NCBI RefSeq assembly: GCF_000772945.1 | Contig: NZ_JPVN01000002.1 | Span: 124,001-188,000 of the forward strand | Source: Ureibacillus manganicus DSM 26584 | GTDB lineage: Bacteria; Bacillota; Bacilli; Bacillales_A; Planococcaceae | Length of the DNA stretch: 64,000 nucleotides | Direction of reading: 5' to 3' | In this document: piece by piece, positions 44,510-53,753 of the stretch | Position numbering within the stretch: the stretch's first letter is position 1 | Layout: each line of letters starts with the position of its first letter | Program-made: the position numbers and the translations under genes | Notes under the pieces: model-generated | The model's database searches: none | Seen by the model: only the letters and a program-made list of their open reading frames with translations | What the model was told of the DNA's origin: nothing

Positions 44510-44778
44510 GATGAATAAGAATAGTAACGAAAATCGTATGGTTTAGAGAGCTAGTGGTTGGTGTGAACTAGTGCATACCTTTCGTGAATGGGTCTTATGA
44601 GAGCAGCTGGCGTTAGTCTGCTGACGTTTTTCCTACGTTATAAGGAAGTGTTTATTTCGTTTTTAGTTAAATAAACACGCCAAGTGGAAGTAATTCGTAT
44701 ACTTCAACAGAGGTGGCAACGCGGTATTTATCGTCCTCTACAAAAGGGTTTTCTCTTTTGTAGAGGGCTTTTTTATTT
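44510..44778 (+). ncRNA. Tryptophan T-box leader with terminator
   Basis: AATAAGA pairs with TCTTATG to close stem I. The GA motif AGAGAGCTAGTGGTTGGTG is followed by the specifier TGG (Trp codon, 44589-44591) in GTGAATGGGTC. The conserved T-box AGAGGTGGCAACGCGG lies at 44709-44724. The terminator stem CCTCTACAAAAG (44735-44746) pairs with 44754-44765 and is followed by GCTTTTTT. Uncharged tRNA-Trp should stabilise the antiterminator and switch on trpDCFBA. The leader also has about 100 nt upstream of stem I with a GC-rich hairpin (GGTTGCGGTAGCGCGACC). Confidence 0.93.
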
Positions 44779-44819
44779 TCCATCTAAACCTCCATTAAAA
44801 CATTAGGAGGAATATAAAT

Positions 44820-45857
44820 ATGTCTATTTTGGAATTTACAAAACGAGTTAGAAACGACCAAGATCTACCTTTTGAAGAAATGATTCAAGCTGTTGAACTT
44901 GTATTTAATGAAGAAACACCTAAAGACGATATTGCGGACTTCCTGATTGCACTTAGCAAGAAGGGTGAAACGGCACAAGAGATAGCTGCACTTGCAACGG
45001 TTATGAAATCAAATGCTATCACTGTCCCTGTTCCAGAGGGTTCGTATATCGATAACTGTGGGACTGGTGGAGATGGTCTAAAGAGCTTTAACATCAGTAC
45101 AACATCTGCATTCGTGTTAGCTTCTGCAGGTGTTCAAGTAACTAAACATGGAAACCGTAAAATCTCAAGTGCATCTGGTAGCACAGATGTTTTACAGGCA
45201 TTAGGCATTCACACTGATTTTTCAATTAAAGATTCTGTTGACATGTTAAAGCAAGAAGGAATCACATTTCTTTACGCTCCAAATGTTCATCCAAAATTAA
45301 AACGTATCGGTGAAGTGCGACGTGCTATTGGAAAGCCTACTATTTTCAATATGACCGGACCCTTAACAAACCCTGTTAATTTAAAAACTCAAATTATCGG
45401 TATTAACCGTCCTGAATTTGTTACGGAATATGCAGAAGTACTTAAAATTTTAGGACGTAAACGTGCCATTGTTGTCTCTGGAACACAAGGGATGGATGAG
45501 GCATCCCTTTCAAACGATAACACATTTGCATTGTTAGAAAATGGTGAAATTACTCCATTTGAACTTCGTATAGAAGACTTAGGACTATCCCCTGTACCTG
45601 TAACTGCCTTACGTGGTGGTACACCTGATGAGAATGCAATTATCCTATTGGACTTATTAAAAGGTAAGCAAAGTGCTTATTTTGATGCAGTGTTATTAAA
45701 TTCAGCAATTGGCTTTTATGCTTCCGGTTCTGTCGGTTCGATTAAAGACGGTGTGGAATTAGCACGTGAATCAATCCTATCTGGCCGTGCTTTAGCAAAA
45801 GTAGAATCCATAGTTGAGTTTAGCGAAAGTATCCTAAAGGAGCGAGTAATACAATGA
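44820..45857 (+). CDS. trpD: Anthranilate phosphoribosyltransferase
   Basis: 345-aa enzyme that joins anthranilate and PRPP. The PRPP-binding loop is NCGTGGDGLKSFNIST; further KHGNRKISSASGSTDVL and GVRRAIGKPTIFNMTGPLTNP-type segments are canonical. First gene of the operon here, behind AGGAGG and the T-box. Its stop overlaps trpC by 4 bp. Confidence 0.97.
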   Translation: MSILEFTKRVRNDQDLPFEEMIQAVELVFNEETPKDDIADFLIALSKKGETAQEIAALATVMKSNAITVPVPEGSYIDNCGTGGDGLKSFNISTTSAFVLASAGVQVTKHGNRKISSASGSTDVLQALGIHTDFSIKDSVDMLKQEGITFLYAPNVHPKLKRIGEVRRAIGKPTIFNMTGPLTNPVNLKTQIIGINRPEFVTEYAEVLKILGRKRAIVVSGTQGMDEASLSNDNTFALLENGEITPFELRIEDLGLSPVPVTALRGGTPDENAIILLDLLKGKQSAYFDAVLLNSAIGFYASGSVGSIKDGVELARESILSGRALAKVESIVEFSESILKERVIQ

Positions 45858-46645
45858 CCATCCTACAAAAAATTATTGATTACAAAGAAACACTAATTCC
45901 AACTTTACTTGCAAATAAACCACAGTTTGACGTAGTGGAAAAGGTTCGTCCCTCTTTATATAACGAATTGCGTAAGTCTGATACAATGCAGGTTATTTCT
46001 GAAATGAAGCGCGCTTCCCCTTCAAAAGGTTTAATTAACGAAGGCGCAGATCCAGTTGAACAAGCGAAAAAATATGAATCTGCCGGTGCCGTTTGTATTT
46101 CCGTTTTAACTGAAGACAAATATTTCAAAGGTTCTTACCAAGATTTAACGGATATTGCAAATAACGTAGATATCCCTATTTTGAATAAAGACTTTATTAT
46201 TCATGAAGTTCAAATTGATTATGCAAAAGCTGCTGGCGCTTCAGTGATCCTCTTAATCGTTGCAGCCCTTTCTGATGAAAATCTAAAAGCATTCTACAAT
46301 TATGCAACTGATTTAGGACTTGATGTTTTAGTCGAAGTTCACAACGATGAAGAACTTGATCGCGCATTAGCGATTAATCCTAAAATTCTTGGTGTGAATA
46401 ACCGTGATCTAAAAACGTTTAATCTTGATTTAGTACAAACAGAAAAACTCGCTGAAAAAATAAATGCGATTCCTGATATTGCATTTATTAGTGAAAGTGG
46501 GATTTGGACTAGTGAAGATGCAGAACGTGTAGCAAATGCTGGCGCTCGTGGCGTTTTAGTTGGTGAATCATTAATGAGAAGTGGAAATGTAGAAGATGCA
46601 CTAAAATCATTGCAAGTTTCCCTTCCAACGAAGGTTGTGAAGTAA
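45854..46645 (+). CDS. trpC: Indole-3-glycerol phosphate synthase
   Basis: 263-aa TIM-barrel enzyme converting CdRP to indole-3-glycerol phosphate. Visible are VISEMKRASPSKGLINEG (catalytic Lys), SVLTEDKYFKGSYQDL, NKDFIIHEVQI, LGVNNRDLKTF and ISESGIWTSEDAERVANAG. Start overlaps trpD by 4 bp (ATGA); the stop abuts the trpF ATG. Confidence 0.97.
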   Translation: MTILQKIIDYKETLIPTLLANKPQFDVVEKVRPSLYNELRKSDTMQVISEMKRASPSKGLINEGADPVEQAKKYESAGAVCISVLTEDKYFKGSYQDLTDIANNVDIPILNKDFIIHEVQIDYAKAAGASVILLIVAALSDENLKAFYNYATDLGLDVLVEVHNDEELDRALAINPKILGVNNRDLKTFNLDLVQTEKLAEKINAIPDIAFISESGIWTSEDAERVANAGARGVLVGESLMRSGNVEDALKSLQVSLPTKVVK

Positions 46646-47272
46646 ATGGTAAAAGTAAAAATTTGTGGGCTGAAAGAAATTGAACATGTTCAAGTAGCTG
46701 CCGAAGCAGGTGCAAGTTTTATTGGGTTTATGTTTGCACCAAGTAAACGTCGGATCACAATTGAACACGCTGCAAAACTTGCAAAAATCGTTCCCCCTCA
46801 TGTTAAAAAAGTCGGAGTTTTCGTTAACCCAACTGAAGATGATGTACGTGAAGCCGTTGAAACAGTTGGTCTTGATTACGTTCAATATCATGGGAATGAA
46901 AGTGCCGATTTCATTAAGACGCTTGGCTACCCTTCCATTAAAGCTTTTTCGATTCGTGGGTATGAAGATGTAGAGAAAGCTAGCAAATATCATGTAGATT
47001 ACTATTTATTTGACGCACCAGGAACTGATTTTGCCGGTGGGAGTGGGCGTGTATTTGACTGGTCATTGCTTGACCAACTTTCAATCTCAAAAGATCGAGT
47101 CATTTTAGCAGGTGGACTAAATAGCGGCAACGTTCAACAAGCCATTAAACAATTATCCCCCTTTGGTGTAGATGTTTCTAGTGGTGTTGAACGCGACGGT
47201 GTAAAAGATTCAAATTTAATAAAAGAATTCATTAAAATAGCAACTCAAAATAAGGGAGTGTATTCAATATGA
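46646..47272 (+). CDS. trpF: Phosphoribosylanthranilate isomerase
   Basis: 208-aa TIM-barrel isomerase of the tryptophan pathway. [20 protein letters not shown] carries the catalytic Cys; [15 protein letters not shown] and [13 protein letters not shown] follow, and [16 protein letters not shown] closes the barrel. Directly adjacent to trpC and overlapping trpB by 4 bp. Confidence 0.97.
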   Translation: MVKVKICGLKEIEHVQVAAEAGASFIGFMFAPSKRRITIEHAAKLAKIVPPHVKKVGVFVNPTEDDVREAVETVGLDYVQYHGNESADFIKTLGYPSIKAFSIRGYEDVEKASKYHVDYYLFDAPGTDFAGGSGRVFDWSLLDQLSISKDRVILAGGLNSGNVQQAIKQLSPFGVDVSSGVERDGVKDSNLIKEFIKIATQNKGVYSI

Positions 47273-48462
47273 CAACGACAGAAGTTAAAGGTCGCTTTGG
47301 CCGTTTTGGAGGACAATTCGTCCCTGAAACATTAATGACAGCCTTACAAGAGCTTGAGGAAGCTTATGACAAATATAAAATTGATGAAGATTTTCAAAAC
47401 GAACTTAGCTATTACTTAAAAAATTATGTTGGACGTGAAACTCCTCTTTATTTCGCTGAACGACTAACAGCCCATGTAGGTGGAGCAAAAATTTATCTAA
47501 AACGTGAAGATTTAAACCATACGGGTGCTCATAAAATTAATAATGCTTTAGGTCAGGCGCTTCTTGCAAAACGTATGGGTAAAAAGAAAATCGTTGCAGA
47601 AACTGGTGCTGGTCAACACGGTGTCGCGACGGCTACTGCATGTGCTCTACTTGGTTTAGAATGTATCGTTTATATGGGTGCTGAAGACGTAAAGCGTCAA
47701 GCATTAAACGTATTCCGTATGGAGCTACTTGGCACAAAAGTAGTTGGGGTTGAAAAAGGTTCAGCTACATTAAAAGATGCCGTGAATGAAGCACTTCGCC
47801 ACTGGGTTACAAATATTGAAGACACACATTATATTTTAGGTTCAGCTATGGGTCCTCACCCATTCCCTACAATTGTACGTGACTTTCAACGTGTTATTGG
47901 GGATGAAACACGTAAGCAAATAATAGAAGTAGAAAACCGCCTTCCAAATGCTGTTGTTGCATGTATTGGCGGAGGTAGTAATTCCATTGGGATGTTCTAT
48001 CCATTCGTGGAAGATCAAGATGTTGCATTATATGGTGTAGAAGCCGCTGGTCTGGGCATTGAAACAGGTAAACATGCTGCTGCCATTAATGGTGGGCAAA
48101 CAGGTGTATTACACGGTGCCTTTATGTATCTATTACAAGATGAAAATGGCTTTGTTCAAGAAGCACATTCTATTTCAGCTGGCCTAGATTATCCAGGGGT
48201 TGGTCCTGAACATTGCTATCTAAATGACATCGGCCGCGCAACTTACGTCAATGCAACAGATGCAGAAGCCCTTGAAGGTGTTCAACTACTTTGCCGTACA
48301 GAAGGAATCCTACCTGCTCTAGAAAGTGCTCATGCTATTGCCTATGCTTCAAAGCTTGCAAAAACGATGTCTCCAGATGAAATTCTTGTAATTTGTCTAT
48401 CTGGACGTGGCGATAAAGACGTTCATACCATTTCTTCTGCACTTGGAGGTGATTTAGCATGA
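47269..48462 (+). CDS. trpB: Tryptophan synthase beta chain
   Basis: 397-aa PLP enzyme joining indole and serine. The PLP Lys is in [39 protein letters not shown] and [15 protein letters not shown] bind substrate and phosphate. [11 protein letters not shown]-type and GRGDKDVHT segments near the end are typical. Overlaps both neighbours by 4 bp, as usual for coupled TrpB/TrpA synthesis. Confidence 0.98.
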   Translation: MTTTEVKGRFGRFGGQFVPETLMTALQELEEAYDKYKIDEDFQNELSYYLKNYVGRETPLYFAERLTAHVGGAKIYLKREDLNHTGAHKINNALGQALLAKRMGKKKIVAETGAGQHGVATATACALLGLECIVYMGAEDVKRQALNVFRMELLGTKVVGVEKGSATLKDAVNEALRHWVTNIEDTHYILGSAMGPHPFPTIVRDFQRVIGDETRKQIIEVENRLPNAVVACIGGGSNSIGMFYPFVEDQDVALYGVEAAGLGIETGKHAAAINGGQTGVLHGAFMYLLQDENGFVQEAHSISAGLDYPGVGPEHCYLNDIGRATYVNATDAEALEGVQLLCRTEGILPALESAHAIAYASKLAKTMSPDEILVICLSGRGDKDVHTISSALGGDLA

Positions 48463-49241
48463 GTCAATTAAAAGAAACGATTTTAAAAACAACTGCCAAT
48501 GGAGATAAAGCTTTTGTTCCCTACATCATGGCTGGTGATGGTGGATTAGATAAACTACAATCGACTATTTTAAAATTGCAAGAACTTGGGGTTACAGCGA
48601 TTGAAGTTGGGATTCCATTCACTGATCCAGTTGCAGATGGTCCAACGATTGAGCGTGCAGGTGAACGCGCTTTAGCTAATGGTGCTACGTTACGTAAAAT
48701 TATTGAAACACTACGCAGTTTTGCAGAGCAAATTACGGTTCCACTTGTGGCTATGACTTACTTAAATCCAATTTTAGCTTACGGTGTGGAGGAATTTGCA
48801 CGTGACGCAAAGGCAGCTGGGATTCGTGGTGTAATTATTCCTGATATGCCATTAGAAGAAAGTAGCGTTGTACACCCTCCATTGAAAGATGAAGGCATTG
48901 CGCTCGTCCAATTGGTTTCACTAGCAAGTTCACCAGAACGAATCGAACGTCTGACGAAAGCAAGTGAAGGTTTTATTTATGCTGTAACGGTGAACGGTAT
49001 TACCGGTGCCCGTCAAAGCTTTGCTGATGAATTAGGTGAACATTTTAAAATGCTCCAATCTTCTACAGATACTCCTGTATTAGCAGGTTTCGGGATTTCA
49101 ACTCCAGATCACGTAAGAAACTTCGGTGCGATTTGTGATGGTGTGATTGTTGGTAGTAAAATTGTTGATAGTTTAGCTAACGATGATTGGGCTACGATTG
49201 AGGATTTAGTGAAGGTTTCTAAAGTAGCTCCTGTGAAATAA
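48459..49241 (+). CDS. trpA: Tryptophan synthase alpha chain
   Basis: 260-aa TIM-barrel lyase releasing indole from indole-3-glycerol phosphate. Catalytic Glu is in [20 protein letters not shown]; the catalytic Asp is in [22 protein letters not shown] and [11 protein letters not shown] form the phosphate site. Last gene of the operon. Confidence 0.97.
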   Translation: MSQLKETILKTTANGDKAFVPYIMAGDGGLDKLQSTILKLQELGVTAIEVGIPFTDPVADGPTIERAGERALANGATLRKIIETLRSFAEQITVPLVAMTYLNPILAYGVEEFARDAKAAGIRGVIIPDMPLEESSVVHPPLKDEGIALVQLVSLASSPERIERLTKASEGFIYAVTVNGITGARQSFADELGEHFKMLQSSTDTPVLAGFGISTPDHVRNFGAICDGVIVGSKIVDSLANDDWATIEDLVKVSKVAPVK

Positions 49242-49282
49242 AAATAATCTTTCAAATTAATCTATTCTGAAATTCGAAAAGT

Positions 49283-49405
49283 TGCTTCAAGGACACTTTT
49301 TTGAAGATTTTATTTTTTGTCCTTGAGAAGCGCTCTCGAGAACACTTTTCTGGAAAATCTGCTTTTCTTGTCCTTGAGAAGCGCTCTCGAGGATATTTTT
49401 CCAAA
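49283..49405. repeat. Two-and-a-half copies of a ~50-bp repeat after trpA
   Basis: TGTCCTTGAGAAGCGCTCTC begins at 49319 and 49369 (50-bp spacing), each followed by a GAGRAYAYTTTTCYRRAAAA-like stretch. A degenerate earlier copy starts near 49283 (GCTTCAAGGACACTTTTTTG). Placed between the trpA stop and its terminator; no coding potential. Confidence 0.75.
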
Positions 49406-49427
49406 AACTATAATCTCCTTTATATTA

Positions 49428-49463
49428 AAGAACCTAAATTTCTAGTGAATTTAGGTTCCTTTC
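49428..49463. terminator. Terminator between trpA and the convergent tdh-like gene
   Basis: GAACCTAAATT pairs with AATTTAGGTTC, followed by CTTTC; the other strand has TCTTTAATAT. Shared by the two convergent units. Confidence 0.78.
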
Positions 49464-49477
49464 AGATTCTGCTATTT

Positions 49478-50419
49478 TTACATTCTTAATTTTACTCTTA
49501 ATTTCTCCAACATATCCACCGTCATCTTTTCCAAATCATACTCCACTTTAAAGCCCCACTCTTCAATCGCTGCAGTTGAATCAATAGAATTCGGCCAACT
49601 ATTCGCTATTGATTGTCGTATTGGATCCACATCATAGGTCATTTCAAATGTAGGTATATGCTTTTTAATTTCCCCGGCAATTTGTGAAGGTTCAAAGCTC
49701 ATAGCTGATATGTTAAATGCATTACGATGTTTTAACTTCGCGGGATCTGCTTCCATTAAATCTACAATTGCCTGTAGTGCGTCTGGCATATACATCATAT
49801 CCATAAAGGTTCCTTCTGCTATATATGAAGAATATTGTCCTTCTTCGATTGCCTTATAATAGATTTCCACTGCATAATCGGTGGTCCCTCCGCCTGGGGG
49901 TGTTACATACGAGATTAGGCCTGGAAATCGAACGCTACGCGTATCCAAACCGAAACGTGTAAAGTAGTAATCACACAATAATTCCCCTGCTACTTTATTC
50001 ACTCCGTACATTGTTGTCGGCCTTTGCAATGTATCTTGTGGCGTGTTGTCTTTTGGTGTTGTAGGACCAAAAGCACCAATTGAACTTGGTGTAAAAAATT
50101 GCATATTTAATTCCCTTGAGACTTCAAGGGCATTAATCAGTCCACCCATATTTAAGTTCCATGCAAAGTACGGATTTTTCTCAGCCGTAGCAGAAAGTAA
50201 TGCAGCTAAATGAATAAATGTATCTGCCTCAAACTCTTTAGCAAGTTCATACATTCTCTTTGAGTCCATTACGTCTAGTACTTCAAAAGGACCTTCAATT
50301 TCATTAGGTTCTCTTATATCTGTTGATAAAACGTTGTCTTTTCCATAAAGATTGCCTAATTTTTCAACTAATTCTGAGCCAATTTGCCCAAGGGCTCCCG
50401 TAACAATTATTTTTTTCAC
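49478..50419 (-). CDS. SDR-type L-threonine 3-dehydrogenase
   Basis: 313-aa extended short-chain dehydrogenase. NAD-binding [16 protein letters not shown] at the N-terminus, the Tyr-Lys pair YGVNKVAGE, and the marker [20 protein letters not shown] specific to UDP-galactose-epimerase-like L-threonine dehydrogenases. It would oxidise threonine to 2-amino-3-oxobutyrate, the substrate of Kbl, encoded 9.3 kb away at 59752. GGAGGCGACGGTG precedes the ATG. Substrate is inferred from the family motif. Confidence 0.87.
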   Translation of the reverse strand: MKKIIVTGALGQIGSELVEKLGNLYGKDNVLSTDIREPNEIEGPFEVLDVMDSKRMYELAKEFEADTFIHLAALLSATAEKNPYFAWNLNMGGLINALEVSRELNMQFFTPSSIGAFGPTTPKDNTPQDTLQRPTTMYGVNKVAGELLCDYYFTRFGLDTRSVRFPGLISYVTPPGGGTTDYAVEIYYKAIEEGQYSSYIAEGTFMDMMYMPDALQAIVDLMEADPAKLKHRNAFNISAMSFEPSQIAGEIKKHIPTFEMTYDVDPIRQSIANSWPNSIDSTAAIEEWGFKVEYDLEKMTVDMLEKLRVKLRM

Positions 50420-50596
50420 ACCGTCGCCTCCTAGATTGAGAATGATGGAAATTATAAGTAAATTTCACGTTCATAAAAACTCAATCTATCTTATGCGACT
50501 AACTTGTAGATGTACTACAATTGCAGTACATCGAAAACATTATTCCATCGTTTTAAATAATAGAATTTCTTATTTAGGCTAGGCGATTGTTTCGTT

Positions 50597-50932
50597 TTAT
50601 TCAGCGATTATGAAGGAAATTCCGAAGATAGACTGAAATGGAAATGCCCGGCCGTCTTCAAAATAGAGCGTTGCATTCTTTTCGTTTAATTTCTCAATCG
50701 TACCTGTTGCTTTATAAATCTGTTTTTCTTCCCAGACTTTTAGTTCCACTTCTCTTTTTTGATCGTATGCGAGTTGTAGTTGTTCACTTAACTCCTGGAG
50801 TGCCCATTCATCCAACTCCGGTTTTTTCACGTACTGATCTTGTTCTTGCCATTCCCGTAGTAGCTTCACATGTTCAGGAAGCATCATCGCGGTCCATTTA
50901 ATATTTCCCCGGTCTCGAATCAATTTAATCAC
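50597..50932 (-). CDS. YolD-like family protein
   Basis: 111-aa YolD-like protein (IRDRGNIKWTAMMLPEHVKLLREW). Commonly encoded with Y-family polymerases of the UvrX/YqjW type; the beta-rich C-terminus is YFEDGRAFPFQSIFGI. 27 bp downstream of uvrX and under the same LexA site. Role in SOS mutagenesis or polymerase control is inferred. Confidence 0.88.
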   Translation of the reverse strand: MIKLIRDRGNIKWTAMMLPEHVKLLREWQEQDQYVKKPELDEWALQELSEQLQLAYDQKREVELKVWEEKQIYKATGTIEKLNEKNATLYFEDGRAFPFQSIFGISFIIAE

Positions 50933-50959
50933 CTCCTTTTAGTAAGATGATCTAAAACA

Positions 50960-52273
50960 TTACTTTTTGTGCCCTCCTAATAATTGTGCACGTTTAACCG
51001 CTGTCCCAGCTGCCGTATAAGATACTGCGCGCAATACCGATGTCGTTCCATATTTTGAACGTAATCTGTCCATCGTTGCACCTAGTTTTCGTTTTCTCCA
51101 CCTAGATTTATCAAACAAACTAAGCTGCATAGAGCGCTCTGATTCTAACTTTGTGAGGCTAATATCAATATGTCTTACAGGCCGTTCTGCATAAAACTCA
51201 TCTAATAGCTGGGTACATACTTTAAAAATCTTCATCGTGTCATTGGTTGGCTCATCGATAGTCCGTGCACGGTGAAAGCCGCCACCAAAGGCATCTTTAC
51301 TATAAGTCACACCAAGGGTAATCGTTCTTCCTACTTGATATGTCTCTCTTGCTCGTCTTGCCACATCTTCACACATTTCTAACATTACTGTCAGAATCTC
51401 ATCGCGATTGCGATAGTCGCGCATAAGCATCTGACCTTTTCCAAAGCTAATTTGTCCTTGTACAAGCAGGGCACCAAGAGGTGATAAATCTATTCCCCAT
51501 GCATGGTGATAAAGCTGATTGCCCATAATACCGAACCGTTTTTCAAGCATTGGCAAACTAGCATGTGCTAAATCCCCTATTTTAAAAATCCCCATATTGT
51601 TTAACGTTCGTTCTGTTCGTCTACCAATCCCCCACATTTCGGATAACGGTGCAATCGGCCACAACTTCTTCGGAACGTCTTCATAAGTCCATTTAGCAAA
51701 CCCATCTTTCTTTGCTTCTAAATCAAGGGCTAGTTTTGCCATTAACATATTCGGCCCCATTCCAACCGCACTTGGAATTTGAAACTGATTATAAATACTT
51801 TCTTGAATATATTTCGCTGTTTCTTCTGGCGGTCCCCAAAGATTTTCAGTACCTGTTAAATCTACAAAGCTTTCATCCACGCTATATACATGAATCGCTT
51901 CTTTTGGGACAAACTGATTAATTAAATTTGTTATTTCCATCGAAGTACGAACGAAGAATTCCATTTTTGGCTCAAATAATTTAATATCCGGGTGCTTCGG
52001 TATTTCATAAAGTCGTGATCCTGTTTTAATGCCAAAACGCTTTTTCATCGGCGGCGATGCAGCAAGCACAACACTTCCTTTTTGCTGAAAGTTCCCAACC
52101 ACAGCAATGGGCACTTCCATTGGATCCAGATTTTCAAGCATTGCCATACAGCTTGCATAAAAGCATCGCATATCGATACAAATAATCGAACGGTTTGGCA
52201 AATCTTTGTATATAGAAGACATTTCTGTTCGGTTTAGTTCAACATCATATTCACTTAGGCTACTTGCTAGCAT
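50960..52273 (-). CDS. uvrX: Y-family DNA polymerase, UvrX/YqjW type
   Basis: 437-aa translesion polymerase of the DinB/UmuC superfamily. Palm motifs are IICIDMRCFYASCMAMLE and VYSVDESFVDLTG (catalytic Asp/Glu), followed by AVGMGPNMLMAKLALD and MWGIGRRTERTLNNMGIF (HhH thumb). A longer frame starts at 52300, but GGAGGTG lies inside it just before the ATG at 52273, so the latter is used. The LexA box at 52319 makes it an SOS gene. Confidence 0.92.
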   Translation of the reverse strand: MLASSLSEYDVELNRTEMSSIYKDLPNRSIICIDMRCFYASCMAMLENLDPMEVPIAVVGNFQQKGSVVLAASPPMKKRFGIKTGSRLYEIPKHPDIKLFEPKMEFFVRTSMEITNLINQFVPKEAIHVYSVDESFVDLTGTENLWGPPEETAKYIQESIYNQFQIPSAVGMGPNMLMAKLALDLEAKKDGFAKWTYEDVPKKLWPIAPLSEMWGIGRRTERTLNNMGIFKIGDLAHASLPMLEKRFGIMGNQLYHHAWGIDLSPLGALLVQGQISFGKGQMLMRDYRNRDEILTVMLEMCEDVARRARETYQVGRTITLGVTYSKDAFGGGFHRARTIDEPTNDTMKIFKVCTQLLDEFYAERPVRHIDISLTKLESERSMQLSLFDKSRWRKRKLGATMDRLRSKYGTTSVLRAVSYTAAGTAVKRAQLLGGHKK

Positions 52274-52318
52274 CTCAAAACACCTCCAAAGAGACATCAA
52301 TTCACCAATTAGTATATG

Positions 52319-52332
52319 CGAACATTTGTTCT
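52319..52332. promoter_or_regulatory. LexA (SOS) operator of uvrX-yolD
   Basis: CGAACATTTGTTCT matches CGAAC-N4-GTTCG at 13 of 14 positions of the Bacillus LexA box. It lies 46 bp upstream of the uvrX start and next to TATACT, a possible -10 on the minus strand. Confidence 0.88.
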
Positions 52333-52395
52333 TTAATTCATTTTAGAATGAGACGTTTTGAGACGCAAGTGGGATTTTTTGGGGATTATAATAAA

Positions 52396-52425
52396 TTGAC
52401 ATTTCTCTAAGCCTTCACTTACAAT
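52396..52425 (+). promoter_or_regulatory. Sigma-A promoter of the coiled-coil gene
   Basis: TTGACA (52396-52401), 18-bp spacer, TACAAT (52420-52425), about 78 nt before the ATG. Confidence 0.75.
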
Positions 52426-52502
52426 AGGAACATAAGTTCTTTTTGTTTTATTATTCCTTTGAAATGTACAAATTATTATTTTGAACAGGAGTGGTGAAGA
52501 AA

Positions 52503-52856
52503 ATGGAACAACATGAATTAAATGCAGTGTTAAGTGCATTAGAAGTGCATTCTAAAAGGATTGATGAAAGGTTTGACTCTTTAGAAAAGCGATTTGATAG
52601 TCGAATGGACGGATTAGAAAATCGTATGGTTGGATTGGAAACTCGTATGGTTGGATTGGAAACTCGTATGGACAAACTCGAAACACGAGTAGAAAGTTTA
52701 GAAAACAAGATGGACGAGCGTTTCGAACGTCTAGAAAAAAAGCTAGATGGTTTACGAGTTGAATTAATTGAAACTCAAGAAACGGTTGACTATCTCGCAA
52801 GTAAAAACCTACAACATGAAAAGAAGTTACGATCTATTGTAATAAAAGAAGATTAA
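52503..52856 (+). CDS. Short coiled-coil protein with heptad/21-bp repeats
   Basis: 117-aa charged helical protein starting MEQHELNAVLSALEVHSKRIDE. Residues ~15-90 consist of near-identical seven-residue units (SLEKRFD, GLENRMV, GLETRMV, GLETRMD, KLETRVE, SLENKMD), some identical at DNA level over 21 bp. A parallel coiled coil is expected, as in phage/Bacillus DUF-type coiled-coil proteins of unknown role. ATG at 52503 is preferred over GTG 52491/52494 because the AGGAG is at 52487-52491. Confidence 0.8.
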   Translation: MEQHELNAVLSALEVHSKRIDERFDSLEKRFDSRMDGLENRMVGLETRMVGLETRMDKLETRVESLENKMDERFERLEKKLDGLRVELIETQETVDYLASKNLQHEKKLRSIVIKED

Positions 52857-52866
52857 AATATATATT

Positions 52867-52896
52867 ACGGCTGGCATAAAATCAGCCGCTTTTTTA
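52867..52896 (+). terminator. Terminator of the coiled-coil gene
   Basis: CGGCTG pairs with CAGCCG, followed by CTTTTTTA. Confidence 0.85.
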
Positions 52897-52950
52897 TGGT
52901 TAAGAAAATGTTTACAAAAAAAAGAAAGAGGACGCCATAGAAACGTCATA

Positions 52951-52980
52951 GAAAAGGACCTCCATTTTGAAGGTCCTTCT
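52951..52980 (-). terminator. Terminator of pncA
   Basis: On the minus strand AAGGACCT pairs with AGGTCCTT, followed by TTCTATG. Confidence 0.72.
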
Positions 52981-52988
52981 CATTTCAT

Positions 52989-53531
52989 TTATTCAATAAT
53001 TTCCGTATAGAAACATCTTTTCATTTGGTTGATAAATGTTTCTCCTAGATCTGTAAATGTTGCTGATCCTCGTTTGTGGATAGCTGTTTTAAATCCTTCA
53101 GCATCAGCACCTGCAATTGTTAAGTAGTTACAAATGTCCGTACATACTCCCGCAACATGCACTTTTTCTACACCCATTTCACGGAGCTTCTCTGCTAAGC
53201 CTGTTTTAAAGAAAGCATTGTAATTCTCTTTTGGCTGCATGATCACATTTGGATTTGCCTCATTTTCTCTATACCAATTCATTAAATCACCGTATAGCTC
53301 TTGACCTTTTGTTCCAGCAACATTATGTGCTGGCCAAAGCTCAAAATGTGGGTCATTTTCTTGGTGGGCATCCATTCCCACAACAACCACTTGATCGCGG
53401 TTAATAAAGTCCTTTGCCAGATCAACAATATAAGGGACAATTTCTTGCGCAGGTTTTCCTGCAGTTAAAGTACCTTCATCTGCTACAAAATCATTACTCA
53501 TATCAACGATAATTAAAGCTTCTTTCGTCAT
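52989..53531 (-). CDS. pncA: Nicotinamidase/isochorismatase family hydrolase
   Basis: 180-aa cysteine hydrolase. Catalytic Asp in ALIIVDMSNDFVADEG, Lys in FKTGLAEKLREMG region and Cys in VAGVCTDICNYLTIAGAD; metal-binding His in GMDAHQENDPHFELWPAH. It fits nicotinamide deamidation for NAD salvage (YueJ-like). The frame from 53549 includes the GGGGGAG ribosome site; ATG at 53531 is the start. Confidence 0.9.
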   Translation of the reverse strand: MTKEALIIVDMSNDFVADEGTLTAGKPAQEIVPYIVDLAKDFINRDQVVVVGMDAHQENDPHFELWPAHNVAGTKGQELYGDLMNWYRENEANPNVIMQPKENYNAFFKTGLAEKLREMGVEKVHVAGVCTDICNYLTIAGADAEGFKTAIHKRGSATFTDLGETFINQMKRCFYTEIIE

Positions 53532-53679
53532 TAAAATCTCCCCCTTCACTCCTTATATATTTATTTTAAATCAAAAAATGAGCAAGGGTAAATAAAACCC
53601 TCACTCATTTGTTTTTACTATATATATCGCATGATCAGGTCCTTCACCATTTACTACTAAAGTACCTTAACTAGCAAAA

Positions 53680-53712
53680 ATAAAAACCCCCCGAAGCGCC
53701 AGCCCCAAGAGG
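53680..53712 (-). terminator. Probable terminator of the rRNA methyltransferase gene
   Basis: On the minus strand ACCTC pairs with GGGGGT-type bases around a GC-rich loop, followed by TTTTTATTTTT. The stem is imperfect. Confidence 0.5.
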
Positions 53713-53753
53713 TAATTTTATATTATGTGAAGATATTAATTTGTTGCGGGATA

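Noticed and set aside
52451-52800. Repeated frames antisense to the coiled-coil gene (RVSNPTI, QPYEFPI)
   Set aside because: Mirror of the 21-bp coding repeats on the true strand.
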